Below are positions 1 through 7,203 of a stretch of DNA of 8,794 nt, piece after piece. The number at the start of each line of letters is the position of its first letter. Positions within the stretch are counted from its first letter, which is position 1. Source of the DNA: an uncultured Saprospiraceae bacterium (GTDB lineage Bacteria; Bacteroidota; Bacteroidia; Chitinophagales; Saprospiraceae); contig CAKUWM010000107.1 of the NCBI GenBank assembly GCA_934699305.1, positions 1-8,794 on the forward strand, read 5' to 3'. A program made the translations under genes and the position numbers. The notes beneath the pieces were generated by a model, which was given only the letters and a program-made list of their open reading frames with translations, was not told the origin of the DNA and ran no database searches.

Positions 1-1151
1 GTCCTCTTTTTTGCCTCTTCTCCACTAATTACTTCTCGGCCTTTCTCCAATCTTATTAGCAAACCTTCCCTATCCTCATTCAGCTTTTTAATTTCAAGGA
101 TTACCTCAAAGTTCGCCACCTTAATCCTATCACTTTCAAGTTGGTTATACGGGATTTGTAAAGCATGTAACGAGTCATTAGAAGTATTGAGTTTTTGAAT
201 AACCCTGTCCAATTCAAGTTGTAAATTCTCTTTTTCAATCCTTTTTTTATTACAATAAATAATGAGTTCCGATTCATTTTTAAACAAGTGAAAGAAGGTA
301 TTATAGGCATTTTCAAAGGCAACGATGTGTTCTTTCTTCTTGTCCATTGCCGGCTTTAATTCGTTCAACTGATTGAAAAGAGCGATATTGGTCTGATGCT
401 GTTCCCATTCTTGGAGGGCTTGAAGAAATTGTTGATATTCGATGTTAATTTTATGATGAATTTCCGTATTCAGTTTCAATTCATTTTCCAGTTCAATCAA
501 TTGTTTCTGGAGAGTCGTCGTCGTTTCTTCAGAAATCTCTTCGTATGCAGATAATTTGCCGGAAAGCTGGTCTTTATCCGTGCGATTCTTACTCATAATT
601 TCCGAAGTCTTATCTTGCAAATCGAATCGATGCAAATCAAATATCTCCATCATCATCTGTGTCCGATCCTTGGCCCCTAATTCAAGAAACTCTTTAAACT
701 GGCCCTGAGGAATGATGATGGTGCGCTTGAAGTTTTCGTAGCTCAGTCCTATGATTTTTTCGGCATCCGTATGTTCGAGTGCCTTCCACACCTGATCCAC
801 ATTTTCATAAAAAACGGTATTGGGCGTTTTTATGTCGTCAAATCTTTTAGAATTGCGTCTTACATCCTTGGTTGCCCGAAATAATTTGTTGTCAAAGTTG
901 TAAAAATCAAATTCGATATACATTCTATCAGATCGGAGATTCATCATGTTGTAGCTACGCTTATCGGCTTTGGTAAGTCGCTCAATGCGGTCGTACAAGA
1001 CATAAGAAATAGCTTCCAGTATAGAAGATTTTCCGGAACCTACGGTGCCAAATATACCGAATAGACCGGCTTCCGTCAAGCGGGCAAAGTCAATCACTTG
1101 TTTCTTTTGATAAGAATAAATGCCTTCAATAGTCAGAAATACAGGAATCAT
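1..1151 (-). CDS. sbcC: SbcC, ATPase subunit of SbcCD nuclease (N-terminal part)
   Basis: This is the Rad50-like ATPase that clamps DNA and drives the SbcD nuclease to open hairpins and process double-strand ends in the cytoplasm. About 383 residues are visible and the reading frame is open to the left edge, so the C-terminal half (second coiled coil, signature motif, Walker B) and the zinc hook lie outside. Reading from ATG at 1151, a Walker A motif GTVGSGKS falls at residues 35-42. The Q-loop-like IIPQGQFKEFL, typical of SbcC, is at about 146-156. From about residue 180 the protein becomes a long charged Glu/Lys/Gln-rich coiled coil. The start ATG (1151-1149) overlaps the sbcD stop codon as ATGA, so the two subunits are probably translationally coupled. 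Family assignment is firm from the motifs and the neighbouring gene. The frame has no stop from 1151 to 1. Confidence 0.95.
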   Translation of the reverse strand, partial: MIPVFLTIEGIYSYQKKQVIDFARLTEAGLFGIFGTVGSGKSSILEAISYVLYDRIERLTKADKRSYNMMNLRSDRMYIEFDFYNFDNKLFRATKDVRRNSKRFDDIKTPNTVFYENVDQVWKALEHTDAEKIIGLSYENFKRTIIIPQGQFKEFLELGAKDRTQMMMEIFDLHRFDLQDKTSEIMSKNRTDKDQLSGKLSAYEEISEETTTTLQKQLIELENELKLNTEIHHKINIEYQQFLQALQEWEQHQTNIALFNQLNELKPAMDKKKEHIVAFENAYNTFFHLFKNESELIIYCNKKRIEKENLQLELDRVIQKLNTSNDSLHALQIPYNQLESDRIKVANFEVILEIKKLNEDREGLLIRLEKGREVISGEEAKKR

Positions 1152-2356
1152 GATTTTTGTAAAATTTCGTCAAACAATGTCATAATTTCTTCACCGGGTT
1201 CTTGATCTTTGTTTTTTGACTTAAAATAATCCCGGAATAGCTTTTTTATATCCTGATTAAGATTGATATCTGTTACTTTATCCTTGTCTAAGGAAAGATG
1301 CATTACAGTAGGGATGATGTGAATGATACCATCATGTGCTTTAACGAGCCTTTGTCGGTCTTCAGCAGACAGAAAGGTATCGCTCACGATGGTTAGCTCC
1401 AACAAGGTATCCGGATGCTGTTCCAGCCATTGCACCGCTAAGTCTATATCGTCAAATGTCTTACGATAAAGCTTTCGGCCTTGGGTCAATTCTACTTTAT
1501 TAATTTTGGCAGGTTGATCAGGATCTACATCAATAATGACTGCATATTTCTTTTGTCCTGCCTCTGAAAAGCTGTACGACAAGGGAGAGGAAGAATACAT
1601 GATGGGGCGGTCATCAGTCCCCACATTTTGAAAGGCATGGAGATGACCAAGAGCTGTATATTGGATTTGATGGGGTATATTGCTCGTATAAATCATGTCC
1701 GCATTGCCGATTCTAATTGGCTTCTCTCCTTCCGGCTCTTCAGGAATAATTCCATCCATACCAACGACAAACAAATGGGCGGTGAGGATATTGACGCCCA
1801 ACACATCACAATATTTCTCAGCCAATGTATTCCAACTGTCCGACAATAGTTGGTTGAGCATCATCGCTTTTTCGCTGTCGAAATACGCATGTAGTCTGGC
1901 CTCATTGGCATAAGGTGTATGCAATATCCGGATAGGATAATCCAAATGATTCATCTTCAACTCAAAGAAACCGGCTTCTGACTTTGTGATGCAAAAATCT
2001 TTGAGTTTCATTTCAGGAACAATATGGAGTGGCGATCCTATCATAATGATTCCACACTCCCGTGCCAACGGATCCGGTGCATCTATAAGTCCGGTAGAGT
2101 CATGATTTCCGGCAATAGCAACAACCGGTCTTGTTCCGTCCGCAGCCAACCTTTTTAGGGTTTTGTACAACAATTCTATGGCTTCAACAGAAGGATGAAA
2201 AGCATCAAATAAGTCACCCGCCACAATGACCATATCCACTTGCTCGCGTTCTGCAATATGGCATATTTCATCCATCACCTGATACTGCTCTTCTATCCTC
2301 GAAAAAGAATCTAATCGCTTTCCCAAATGCCAATCAGCTGTATGTAAAATCTTCAT
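1148..2356 (-). CDS. sbcD: SbcD, Mre11-like nuclease subunit
   Basis: This is the calcineurin-type metallophosphoesterase nuclease of the SbcCD complex; it cuts hairpins and DNA ends with two Mn2+ ions under SbcC control. The 402-residue length is normal for the family. Metal-binding motifs are in the expected order: DWHLG at 8-12 (Asp8, His10), GDLFD at 47-51, GNHD at 83-86, His194 in TAHLF, and GHLH at 237-240. All key ligands are present, so it should be active. The C-terminal part fits the capping and SbcC-binding region. The start at 2356 places the first catalytic Asp at residue 8, as usual. The upstream bases are A-rich without a clear Shine-Dalgarno site. It lies 39 bases after the CYTH gene and overlaps sbcC by four bases. 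A promoter candidate of its own sits at 2391-2420. Confidence 0.97.
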   Translation of the reverse strand: MKILHTADWHLGKRLDSFSRIEEQYQVMDEICHIAEREQVDMVIVAGDLFDAFHPSVEAIELLYKTLKRLAADGTRPVVAIAGNHDSTGLIDAPDPLARECGIIMIGSPLHIVPEMKLKDFCITKSEAGFFELKMNHLDYPIRILHTPYANEARLHAYFDSEKAMMLNQLLSDSWNTLAEKYCDVLGVNILTAHLFVVGMDGIIPEEPEGEKPIRIGNADMIYTSNIPHQIQYTALGHLHAFQNVGTDDRPIMYSSSPLSYSFSEAGQKKYAVIIDVDPDQPAKINKVELTQGRKLYRKTFDDIDLAVQWLEQHPDTLLELTIVSDTFLSAEDRQRLVKAHDGIIHIIPTVMHLSLDKDKVTDINLNQDIKKLFRDYFKSKNKDQEPGEEIMTLFDEILQKS

Positions 2357-2390
2357 TTTTGTTGTTGTACAATTAATTCTAAATGGAAAT

Positions 2391-2420
2391 CAAACTTACC
2401 AATCCATGTATGGTGTCAAA
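2391..2420 (-). promoter_or_regulatory. Bacteroidota-type promoter for sbcD
   Basis: On the minus strand TTTG (2420-2417), an 18-base spacer and TAAGTTTG (2398-2391) match the Bacteroidota -33/-7 consensus TTTG...TAnnTTTG. The -7 box includes the TAA stop codon of the CYTH gene. Transcription would start near 2385, giving a leader of roughly 30 bases before the sbcD ATG. Seen in sequence only; promoter activity is inferred. Confidence 0.55.
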
Positions 2421-2863
2421 CTAAGATTGGAATTTAGGTATCGAGGATCATAAGTCACTTCCTCGGTTATCCAGTCCGGCTTAATAAAGGTTTCTGATTC
2501 ATCCTTCAGCTCTATTTCGGCGACAATCAAGCCTTCATTCCTTCCTGCGAATACGTCCACCTCCCACATCTTGCCCTCGTGTAAAATAAAATATCTTAAC
2601 TTGGTCACTTCACCTTCACAAAAATTATCCAATAGCTGTCGGGCATCTTCCAACGGAATTTCATATTCAAATTCATCTCTTGTAGCACCTTTATTTTCAC
2701 CTTTTATAGTCAGATAACCATGCGATGGTGTCAATCTGATGCGGATGACTTTATTTACATTGCGCAACATATAGCCTTGTCGAAAAGGCACGCCGTCCGA
2801 CTTTGATAAGCCATTCCACTTTACTTTATCAACTAAATATTTACGCTCAATTTCAAGGGCCAT
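2396..2863 (-). CDS. CYTH domain protein (triphosphate-binding, probable inorganic triphosphatase)
   Basis: This is a single-domain CYTH protein of 155 residues. The family folds into a triphosphate tunnel with two metal ions; many short bacterial members hydrolyse inorganic triphosphate and a few act as class IV adenylate cyclases. The signature ExExK is seen as EIERK at residues 4-8. Later strands carry the usual alternating charged residues: VIRIRL, LTIKG, EFEYEIP, KLRYF, WEVDVF and VAEIEL, followed by EEVT. All tunnel strands seem present, so the protein looks complete. The start at 2863 puts the motif at the very N-terminus, as is normal. A weak purine stretch (AAAAGG) lies about 8 bases upstream. 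It is the first gene of the apparent CYTH-sbcD-sbcC unit. The exact substrate cannot be read from the sequence, so no gene symbol is given. Confidence 0.9.
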   Translation of the reverse strand: MALEIERKYLVDKVKWNGLSKSDGVPFRQGYMLRNVNKVIRIRLTPSHGYLTIKGENKGATRDEFEYEIPLEDARQLLDNFCEGEVTKLRYFILHEGKMWEVDVFAGRNEGLIVAEIELKDESETFIKPDWITEEVTYDPRYLNSNLSLTPYMDW

Positions 2864-2897
2864 TTTCTTACCTTTTAAATAATCTATTATAAAATAT

Positions 2898-2905
2898 CAA
2901 ATTTA
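2898..2905 (-). promoter_or_regulatory. Candidate -7 promoter box for the CYTH gene
   Basis: TAAATTTG on the minus strand fits the Bacteroidota -7 consensus TAnnTTTG and lies about 35 bases upstream of the CYTH ATG. I find no TTG or TTTG at the expected distance upstream, so the match is partial. The rest of the 2864-3140 gap is AT-rich and, apart from the hairpin at 3067-3100, I see nothing in it. Confidence 0.3.
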
Positions 2906-3066
2906 AATCACCTCTCACCACTCACTCATCAGTGTGCAATATAAGTAAAATTCAAATATCAATTAGAAATTGTATTGCATCAACATCGACTTTCCCTATA
3001 TTACATCTTCTCACAAGTCAGCAAAGACAAGAGCTATGACGGTAAGGCATCCGAATAATATTAAAC

Positions 3067-3100
3067 CCCAATCCCGCATTTGTCTAATGCGAAATTTGGG
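3067..3100 (-). terminator. Probable terminator of the beta-helix operon
   Basis: An imperfect inverted repeat has an outer stem CCCAA/TTGGG, a small internal loop, an inner stem CGCATT/AATGCG and a 5-base loop. It lies about 40 bases past the stop codon of the minus-strand beta-helix gene. Reading on the minus strand it is followed by the T-rich TTTAATATTATT. This fits an intrinsic terminator, although the T-run is broken. Confidence 0.5.
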
Positions 3101-3140
3101 CTCATTTATCCTTTCTCAAATGTCAATCATCCGTTGACCA

Positions 3141-5264
3141 TTATAACGTTAGTTGCGTGTATCTCGAATTGACGGTAAATGTCTGGCTTGTTCCACCCGA
3201 ATAAGTAGCATTACTATAATAGCCGTTGAAGTTTGTTCCACCCGTGATAGTTCCGCCATATTGAAGGGTATAAGTGCCATTGACAAAGGTGGGGTCACTA
3301 AACAACATGATAATCTTACTATTACTTCCACCTGTAGGCAGTGTTGGAAGGGCATATATCAACACAACTTGATTGTTTGCATCTTTTATACAAATGTTGG
3401 TATTCTGTTTGATAGCCAGTTTCAATGAATTTTGAGTGGACACACTCGCAGTAGGATTACTTGTGTTGCCACCTGAGCCCACCATTACTCCACCTAATAT
3501 CTTGAAAGTATTATTGTCACAATCAAAGCCTTCTTCAAATCCGCCGGCACCCTTTGAAATAACCATTCCTCCTGAAATAGTAAGTGTACCGTTGGAATCC
3601 ATTCCATCATTACCACGTGCGTGCAAGGAGTGAATTCCTCCTGAGACTTCAATATGTAGTTTAGCATTGATGCAGTCGTCATGGGTTGTGGCAGTTATTT
3701 GTCCTCCTTTGATATACATGTTGGATTTGCTTTCAATACCTTCACCGCCATCTGCATTCTGGGTACAATTGACTTTGATAATACCACTATTGATAGTTAC
3801 ATCGCCTTCAGCCTTAATAGCCTTCGGGTTGGCATAATCGGCATTTTGTCCGGAGCCGGACACCAAAAATCTTGAGCCGGACGTCGTAACCGATATATTT
3901 AATGAGTCGTCAGCGGCGCCAGTCTCTCCTATCGTAAGTGTACCATCTGCCGAAATGCCTTTTCCGCCTGTTCCACTGCTTGAGCACGTTATTCGTCCTG
4001 CTATTATGGAGATGTTGCCATCGGCAGTAATGCAGGATGCTGCATAACTGTCAGGAGTGCCCGACTCATTGGTATATTTGGCACCATCACCTTTGGTAAC
4101 AATATCGATATCGCCCTTCTGAATCAAGATGTTACCATCTGCTGAAATGCCCTTGCCGCCATGATTAGAAGTCGGACATTCGATAGAAAGGACGCCCCCC
4201 TTGATAATGACATCAGCATCACTTTTGATAGCGGTACAATAAGATGGATCAAAGCCACTGCCTGAGGCCTCTACTACGACAGTTCCCGTTGCTTTAAGGG
4301 ATGTATGTCCCCCGATTATTTCTGTATTTCCACTAGACTTAATAGCCTTGGATTCATCCCCTGCGGCGGTGATATCTTGAATGCCTCCTCTGATCAATAT
4401 CGACTTCCCTTTTACACCTTTGGCGTCATTTGAGGAGACACTGATCGTGAGATTCCCTCCATTTAATTCAACCGAATTGGAAGCGTCAACCCCATCCCCT
4501 GTGGGAGTAATAGTTATGTCTCCACCATTTTGAATATAGGCATTTGCATGTATCCCATCAGAAGCAGATTCTGCAATATTTACTATGCCCGACTCTACAT
4601 ATAAGATTCCATCCACTGCAATAGCATGCTTTGCATAACCATTGACATTAAGAGCCCCTTCTCCTACAACATTGATGTCTCCGGAAGCATACAGCGCTCC
4701 ACCTGAAGCAGATTGAGCTCCATCATTTAATGTATTAACCGTTCCTGCAGATAAAAACAAACTCACTGGTGAGGAGTTGAATAATGCAAAGGCGGGTCCG
4801 ATAGGATTGGTCACATTGGCATAATTCAAAATTAAAAAAGCAGACCGAGTGGTTGTTAATTTTAATGCACCGCTACTTGTTGTACCTAAGATGTTGTACT
4901 TCAGGCCATCATTTGGAAAGGTTGAAATGACTGTAACATAACCGGAGCTGTCGGTTATAGATACACCCGCATTGGAGTAGGGATTTATAATTGTGGTTTT
5001 TGACTCATTATAGATGATATATATTTCGGATTCATCTGCTCGTATAAAAGTAATGCTATCGATTGACGATATAGGCAATTCCAGGATATCCGAATTTTGA
5101 TAAAAAGAAGAATTGGCTCCATTCAACTTTAAGCTATCTATATTATCAACACTTTGCTGAAACGTAATGTTGGTGTTCTTGTGAATTCGCAATATTTCCT
5201 GTGCGTGAATATTGCCGGTTACAAAAACAATAATTGTATAAATTAGGATTCTTATACTGCTCAT
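3141..5264 (-). CDS. Secreted Cthe_2159-type carbohydrate-binding beta-helix protein
   Basis: This 707-residue protein starts with a signal peptide; cleavage is likely after HA at about residue 21, giving a mature N-terminus of Gln. Residues ~22-75 form a short module ending ISSIDSITF. From about 140 onward the protein is Gly/Ser/Ala/Asp-rich, with short strands recurring as x-DG-x-hydrophobic-x-hydrophobic-x-GG, the pattern of a right-handed parallel beta-helix. The opening (FLILNYANV, then TVNTLNDG) and the closing DSNGTLTISGG resemble the Cthe_2159 family; its Clostridium thermocellum namesake binds plant polysaccharide and resembles pectate lyases structurally. GGKGISADG occurs twice, 64 residues apart. 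The C-terminus ends SRYTQLTL and is not a T9SS sorting domain. The start overlaps the upstream gene's stop as ATGA, with no Shine-Dalgarno site, so translation is probably coupled. Binding of a polysaccharide is inferred from the family; no catalytic residues are recognised. Confidence 0.85.
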   Translation of the reverse strand: MSSIRILIYTIIVFVTGNIHAQEILRIHKNTNITFQQSVDNIDSLKLNGANSSFYQNSDILELPISSIDSITFIRADESEIYIIYNESKTTIINPYSNAGVSITDSSGYVTVISTFPNDGLKYNILGTTSSGALKLTTTRSAFLILNYANVTNPIGPAFALFNSSPVSLFLSAGTVNTLNDGAQSASGGALYASGDINVVGEGALNVNGYAKHAIAVDGILYVESGIVNIAESASDGIHANAYIQNGGDITITPTGDGVDASNSVELNGGNLTISVSSNDAKGVKGKSILIRGGIQDITAAGDESKAIKSSGNTEIIGGHTSLKATGTVVVEASGSGFDPSYCTAIKSDADVIIKGGVLSIECPTSNHGGKGISADGNILIQKGDIDIVTKGDGAKYTNESGTPDSYAASCITADGNISIIAGRITCSSSGTGGKGISADGTLTIGETGAADDSLNISVTTSGSRFLVSGSGQNADYANPKAIKAEGDVTINSGIIKVNCTQNADGGEGIESKSNMYIKGGQITATTHDDCINAKLHIEVSGGIHSLHARGNDGMDSNGTLTISGGMVISKGAGGFEEGFDCDNNTFKILGGVMVGSGGNTSNPTASVSTQNSLKLAIKQNTNICIKDANNQVVLIYALPTLPTGGSNSKIIMLFSDPTFVNGTYTLQYGGTITGGTNFNGYYSNATYSGGTSQTFTVNSRYTQLTL
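3942..3968 (-). repeat. Internal beta-helix repeat, copy A
   Basis: A 27-base segment encoding GGKGISADG (residues 433-441 of the beta-helix protein). It differs from the copy at 4134-4160 at only a few positions. The two copies are 192 bases (64 residues) apart, about three rungs of a parallel beta-helix. Confidence 0.7.
4134..4160 (-). repeat. Internal beta-helix repeat, copy B
   Basis: This is the partner of 3942-3968 and encodes the same GGKGISADG at residues 369-377. The flanking strands (NILIQKGDIDI here, TLTIGETG in copy A) are only loosely alike, so the conserved part is the turn motif. Confidence 0.7.
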
Positions 5265-5761
5265 ATTTTAATCAATTTAAGGGAACGAGAATTGGCTACA
5301 ACAACATAGATGCCTTTTTCTAAGCAGGAGATATCTATTCTACTCCCATCCTTATATAATCCTTTGGCCTGTAAAATTCCATTTGAATCAAATATTTGGA
5401 CATCTACATTGGTTTGTCCTATTGCTTTCAGGTCAAAATAAGTCTTTGCCGGATTCGGGAATATCTCTATTTTAGAATCGGAGGTTATTTTATTTTTGCC
5501 ATTAGTTGCGTCTTCTTCCAACGTAACTTTACGAATGGATGAAATGTCAATCGATTGAACATTGGTCGATTTTTCTTCTTGGATAAGCATGTTGCCAAGG
5601 TCAAACCAAACCTTTCCTTCAGCTTTCACATTATATGTTTTCACTGAATTATCCAGTGACATGACGTGGACAGCAGTTTGACCCTGCATGTAACCGGATA
5701 TCCCAAAGGTTAGGAGACACAACAATTGAAGTCTATGTAACCGCCGACAAAATATATTCAT
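5261..5761 (-). CDS. Small secreted protein with T9SS type A sorting domain
   Basis: A 166-residue secreted protein from ATG at 5761. The N-terminus has basic residues, then a hydrophobic stretch (LQLLCLLTFGISG) and a likely signal peptidase site just before QTAVHV. A middle module of about 60 residues ends DISSIRKVTLEE. The last ~70 residues are a type A T9SS sorting domain: IEIFPNPAKTYFDL, then VQIFDSNG, and a final GIYVVV...LKLIKI. Such tails direct export through the outer membrane and surface attachment or release in Bacteroidota. The frame can be extended to a TTG at 5782, but that codon lies inside a promoter-like TATCTTTG, so ATG 5761 is preferred. The gene is ATGA-coupled to the beta-helix gene downstream. 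With so little sequence besides the tail, its own function is unclear; it may be a partner or carrier of the beta-helix protein (inference). Confidence 0.85.
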   Translation of the reverse strand: MNIFCRRLHRLQLLCLLTFGISGYMQGQTAVHVMSLDNSVKTYNVKAEGKVWFDLGNMLIQEEKSTNVQSIDISSIRKVTLEEDATNGKNKITSDSKIEIFPNPAKTYFDLKAIGQTNVDVQIFDSNGILQAKGLYKDGSRIDISCLEKGIYVVVANSRSLKLIKI

Positions 5762-5779
5762 CTTTATTTTTTTAGTTTG

Positions 5780-5787
5780 CAAAGATA
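5780..5787 (-). promoter_or_regulatory. -7 promoter box of the T9SS/beta-helix operon
   Basis: TATCTTTG on the minus strand matches TAnnTTTG and ends 18 bases before the ATG at 5761. A TTTTG lies further upstream (5816-5812), with a spacing of 24 bases that is slightly too long for a good -33 box. Transcription would start only a few bases before the ATG, so the leader is very short. Confidence 0.45.
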
Positions 5788-5937
5788 AAGAAATGTTAAT
5801 ATTTTAATATACAAAATATTATTAAATTTATTTTAATTTTTATAAAACAATATTTTGATACAAAAGGGGTTTTTCAGTTTAACCCAAATTCCTCGTAAAG
5901 ACAATACTCTTGCCAACAATGTGAATTCAGGCTTAAC

Positions 5938-5947
5938 AATCATGATT
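5938..5947. other. Palindrome at the left edge of repeat copy 1
   Basis: AATCATGATT is a perfect 10-base palindrome lying four bases inside the left boundary of the duplicated block. The other copy keeps it, extended to 12 bases. It could be an operator or a trace of the duplication event; neither is shown. Confidence 0.4.
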
Positions 5948-6137
5948 AAGGAAAACCAATTGAATCCCAATTTTGGAAAGTTCACCTGAAACCTAAGAAA
6001 AAAACCTTATCAGAACACCAAACGTTAAACATTCCTTAAATTGATGGAAATAAATAAGATTAACAATAATTTTCAAACATCTTAAATTACCTTTGATATG
6101 AAGGAATTACAAACACAGTATTTTGCTTGATTAACTC

Positions 6138-6165
6138 TTGAAACATGCCAGTAACAGTAAGTTTG
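6138..6165 (+). promoter_or_regulatory. Promoter of lipoprotein gene 1
   Basis: TTG (6138-6140), 17 bases, then TAAGTTTG (6158-6165) fits the Bacteroidota consensus. It would give a leader of about 95 bases. The same elements and spacing are kept at the second copy. A further -7-like TACCTTTG at 6088-6095 is also conserved but has no good -33 partner. Confidence 0.55.
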
Positions 6166-6267
6166 TTTCTATGTTAAAATCAACCAAATCATTAAAAAAT
6201 AAATTTTATAGTAAAGTTGAATCCAGTAAAGTAATAAATCTATTTTATAAAGTTTAAATCACATCAA

Positions 6268-7041
6268 ATGAAAAATCAATTGACATTTTTAATCATTTTG
6301 GGCATTCTTGCCATTTTCATTAGTAGTTGTAGCGTTTCAACCACGCGTATCGGTGCTATAAATCCCGGATATTTCAATAATCGTGGAGAAGGTAATGTAT
6401 CAGGGAAAGTTTTTGTTGATAATTTTGGATCTGGTTTTGGGGGCCATTTCAATTATGCCATGTCTGATAATATATTTATTGGCTGTGGAGTCGATTATTT
6501 TAATCCTGAAACAGATTATTATGATCTCGGAGCTGGCGATGTCGGCATCAAAGGCTTCAATGGTCGCTTCACGATGGGAGGATTTAAAAGCATTGGGGTA
6601 AAGCGTACCGGATATTTCGAATCGTCATTTACCATAACTAAAGGATGGCAAAACTTTATCTATCAGGGCTCCTCCGGGCTTAACAATATAGCATACTCAC
6701 CCAGTGCATTATCCGGTTTAATTGGTTGGGGAATAAATAAAAAGAATATTGGCTTTTTAGGTGGCTTAAATTTGATTCTCACTTTTTCTGATTTTAAGGA
6801 ACCCCACATAAGTTCATTCATACCTGACGAGTATGTATCCGATGATGGCAATTTAAATTTTAATGTTTTTTTTGGAAGTCGATTTGGCCGAGGTCCCATA
6901 AAATTTAGCATTTTGTGGTCGTTGGGAACAAATCATATTGCCGGATTAAGCTCAGATACTGCGGATACACCTCGTGTCAACTTTAGCTTAGGTGTACACT
7001 ACAATTTTGGAAGAACCGACATTTCTATCATTAAGATGTAA
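6268..7041 (+). CDS. Putative outer-membrane lipoprotein, tandem paralogue 1
   Basis: I do not recognise the family. The 257-residue protein begins with a lipoprotein signal: two charged/polar residues, a hydrophobic core, and the lipobox ISSC with Cys21 as the lipidated residue. No acidic surface-export signal follows the cysteine (CSVSTTRIG), so surface exposure is not indicated. The mature part is rich in Gly, Asn, Phe and Tyr, with short alternating strands (FGGHFNYAM, NLNFNVFFG, NFSLGVHYNFG), suggesting an outer-membrane beta-barrel or beta-sandwich. It is paralogous to the next gene. Shared blocks are EGNVS, VFVDN, KGFN, YFESS, KGWQ, LGG-NL, RFGRGPIK and SLGVHYNFGR. The ATG at 6268 is supported by the signal peptide and by identity with the paralogue. 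No strong Shine-Dalgarno site is visible, and the bases before the ATG are A-rich. Membrane location is inferred. Confidence 0.85.
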   Translation: MKNQLTFLIILGILAIFISSCSVSTTRIGAINPGYFNNRGEGNVSGKVFVDNFGSGFGGHFNYAMSDNIFIGCGVDYFNPETDYYDLGAGDVGIKGFNGRFTMGGFKSIGVKRTGYFESSFTITKGWQNFIYQGSSGLNNIAYSPSALSGLIGWGINKKNIGFLGGLNLILTFSDFKEPHISSFIPDEYVSDDGNLNFNVFFGSRFGRGPIKFSILWSLGTNHIAGLSSDTADTPRVNFSLGVHYNFGRTDISIIKM

Positions 7042-7191
7042 TACCAAAAGGATATCCGTAATAGACCAATTACATTGGCCTTAACGACTATCATCCTGAT
7101 AGCAATAGGGAGCATTTTGATTTTAATGAAATCCCGACTTTTCAGGAATACGTCTAAATTTCGATCTAATATAAATATCACTTTGGTATAA

Positions 7192-7203
7192 CAATCATGA
7201 TTG
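7192..7203. other. Palindrome at the left edge of repeat copy 2
   Basis: CAATCATGATTG is a perfect 12-base palindrome. The equivalent in copy 1 has the central 10 bases. Its place at the boundary of the duplicated block in both copies is what makes it notable. Confidence 0.4.

Larger units (their letters stand above)
5788..6267. other. Divergent intergenic region
   Basis: This 480-base AT-rich region separates the leftward T9SS operon from the rightward lipoprotein gene. From 5788 to 5933 it is very rich in A and T and I see no gene or clear structure. From 5934 it is the first copy of the duplicated promoter and leader block, which contains a palindrome, two TAnnTTTG boxes and an untranslated leader. 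No protein-coding frame in it looks real. Confidence 0.7.
5934..6377 (+). repeat. Direct repeat, copy 1: promoter, leader and signal-peptide block
   Basis: About 444 bases nearly identical to 7189-7631. By eye I count about 20 differences in the 334 bases before the start codon. Bases 6213-6344 are exactly identical to 7467-7598, a run of 132 bases across the ATG. Similarity begins abruptly at TAACAATCATGATT and drops sharply after the codons for PGYF. The unit repeats at a distance of about 1255 bases, one gene length. Confidence 0.95.

Noticed and set aside
3122..3138. Inverted repeat GTCAA...TTGAC just past the beta-helix gene
   Set aside because: A 5-base stem with a 7-base loop and no T-run; the hairpin at 3067-3100 is a better terminator candidate.
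3153..3875. Several plus-strand open frames inside the beta-helix gene
   Set aside because: They lie opposite a long, well-supported coding region with regular repeats. Low-complexity Gly/Ser codons on one strand keep the other strand open.
7088..7102. Hairpin CTATCA-TCC-TGATAG after lipoprotein gene 1 as a terminator
   Set aside because: The stem is short and AT-rich and no T-run follows it.
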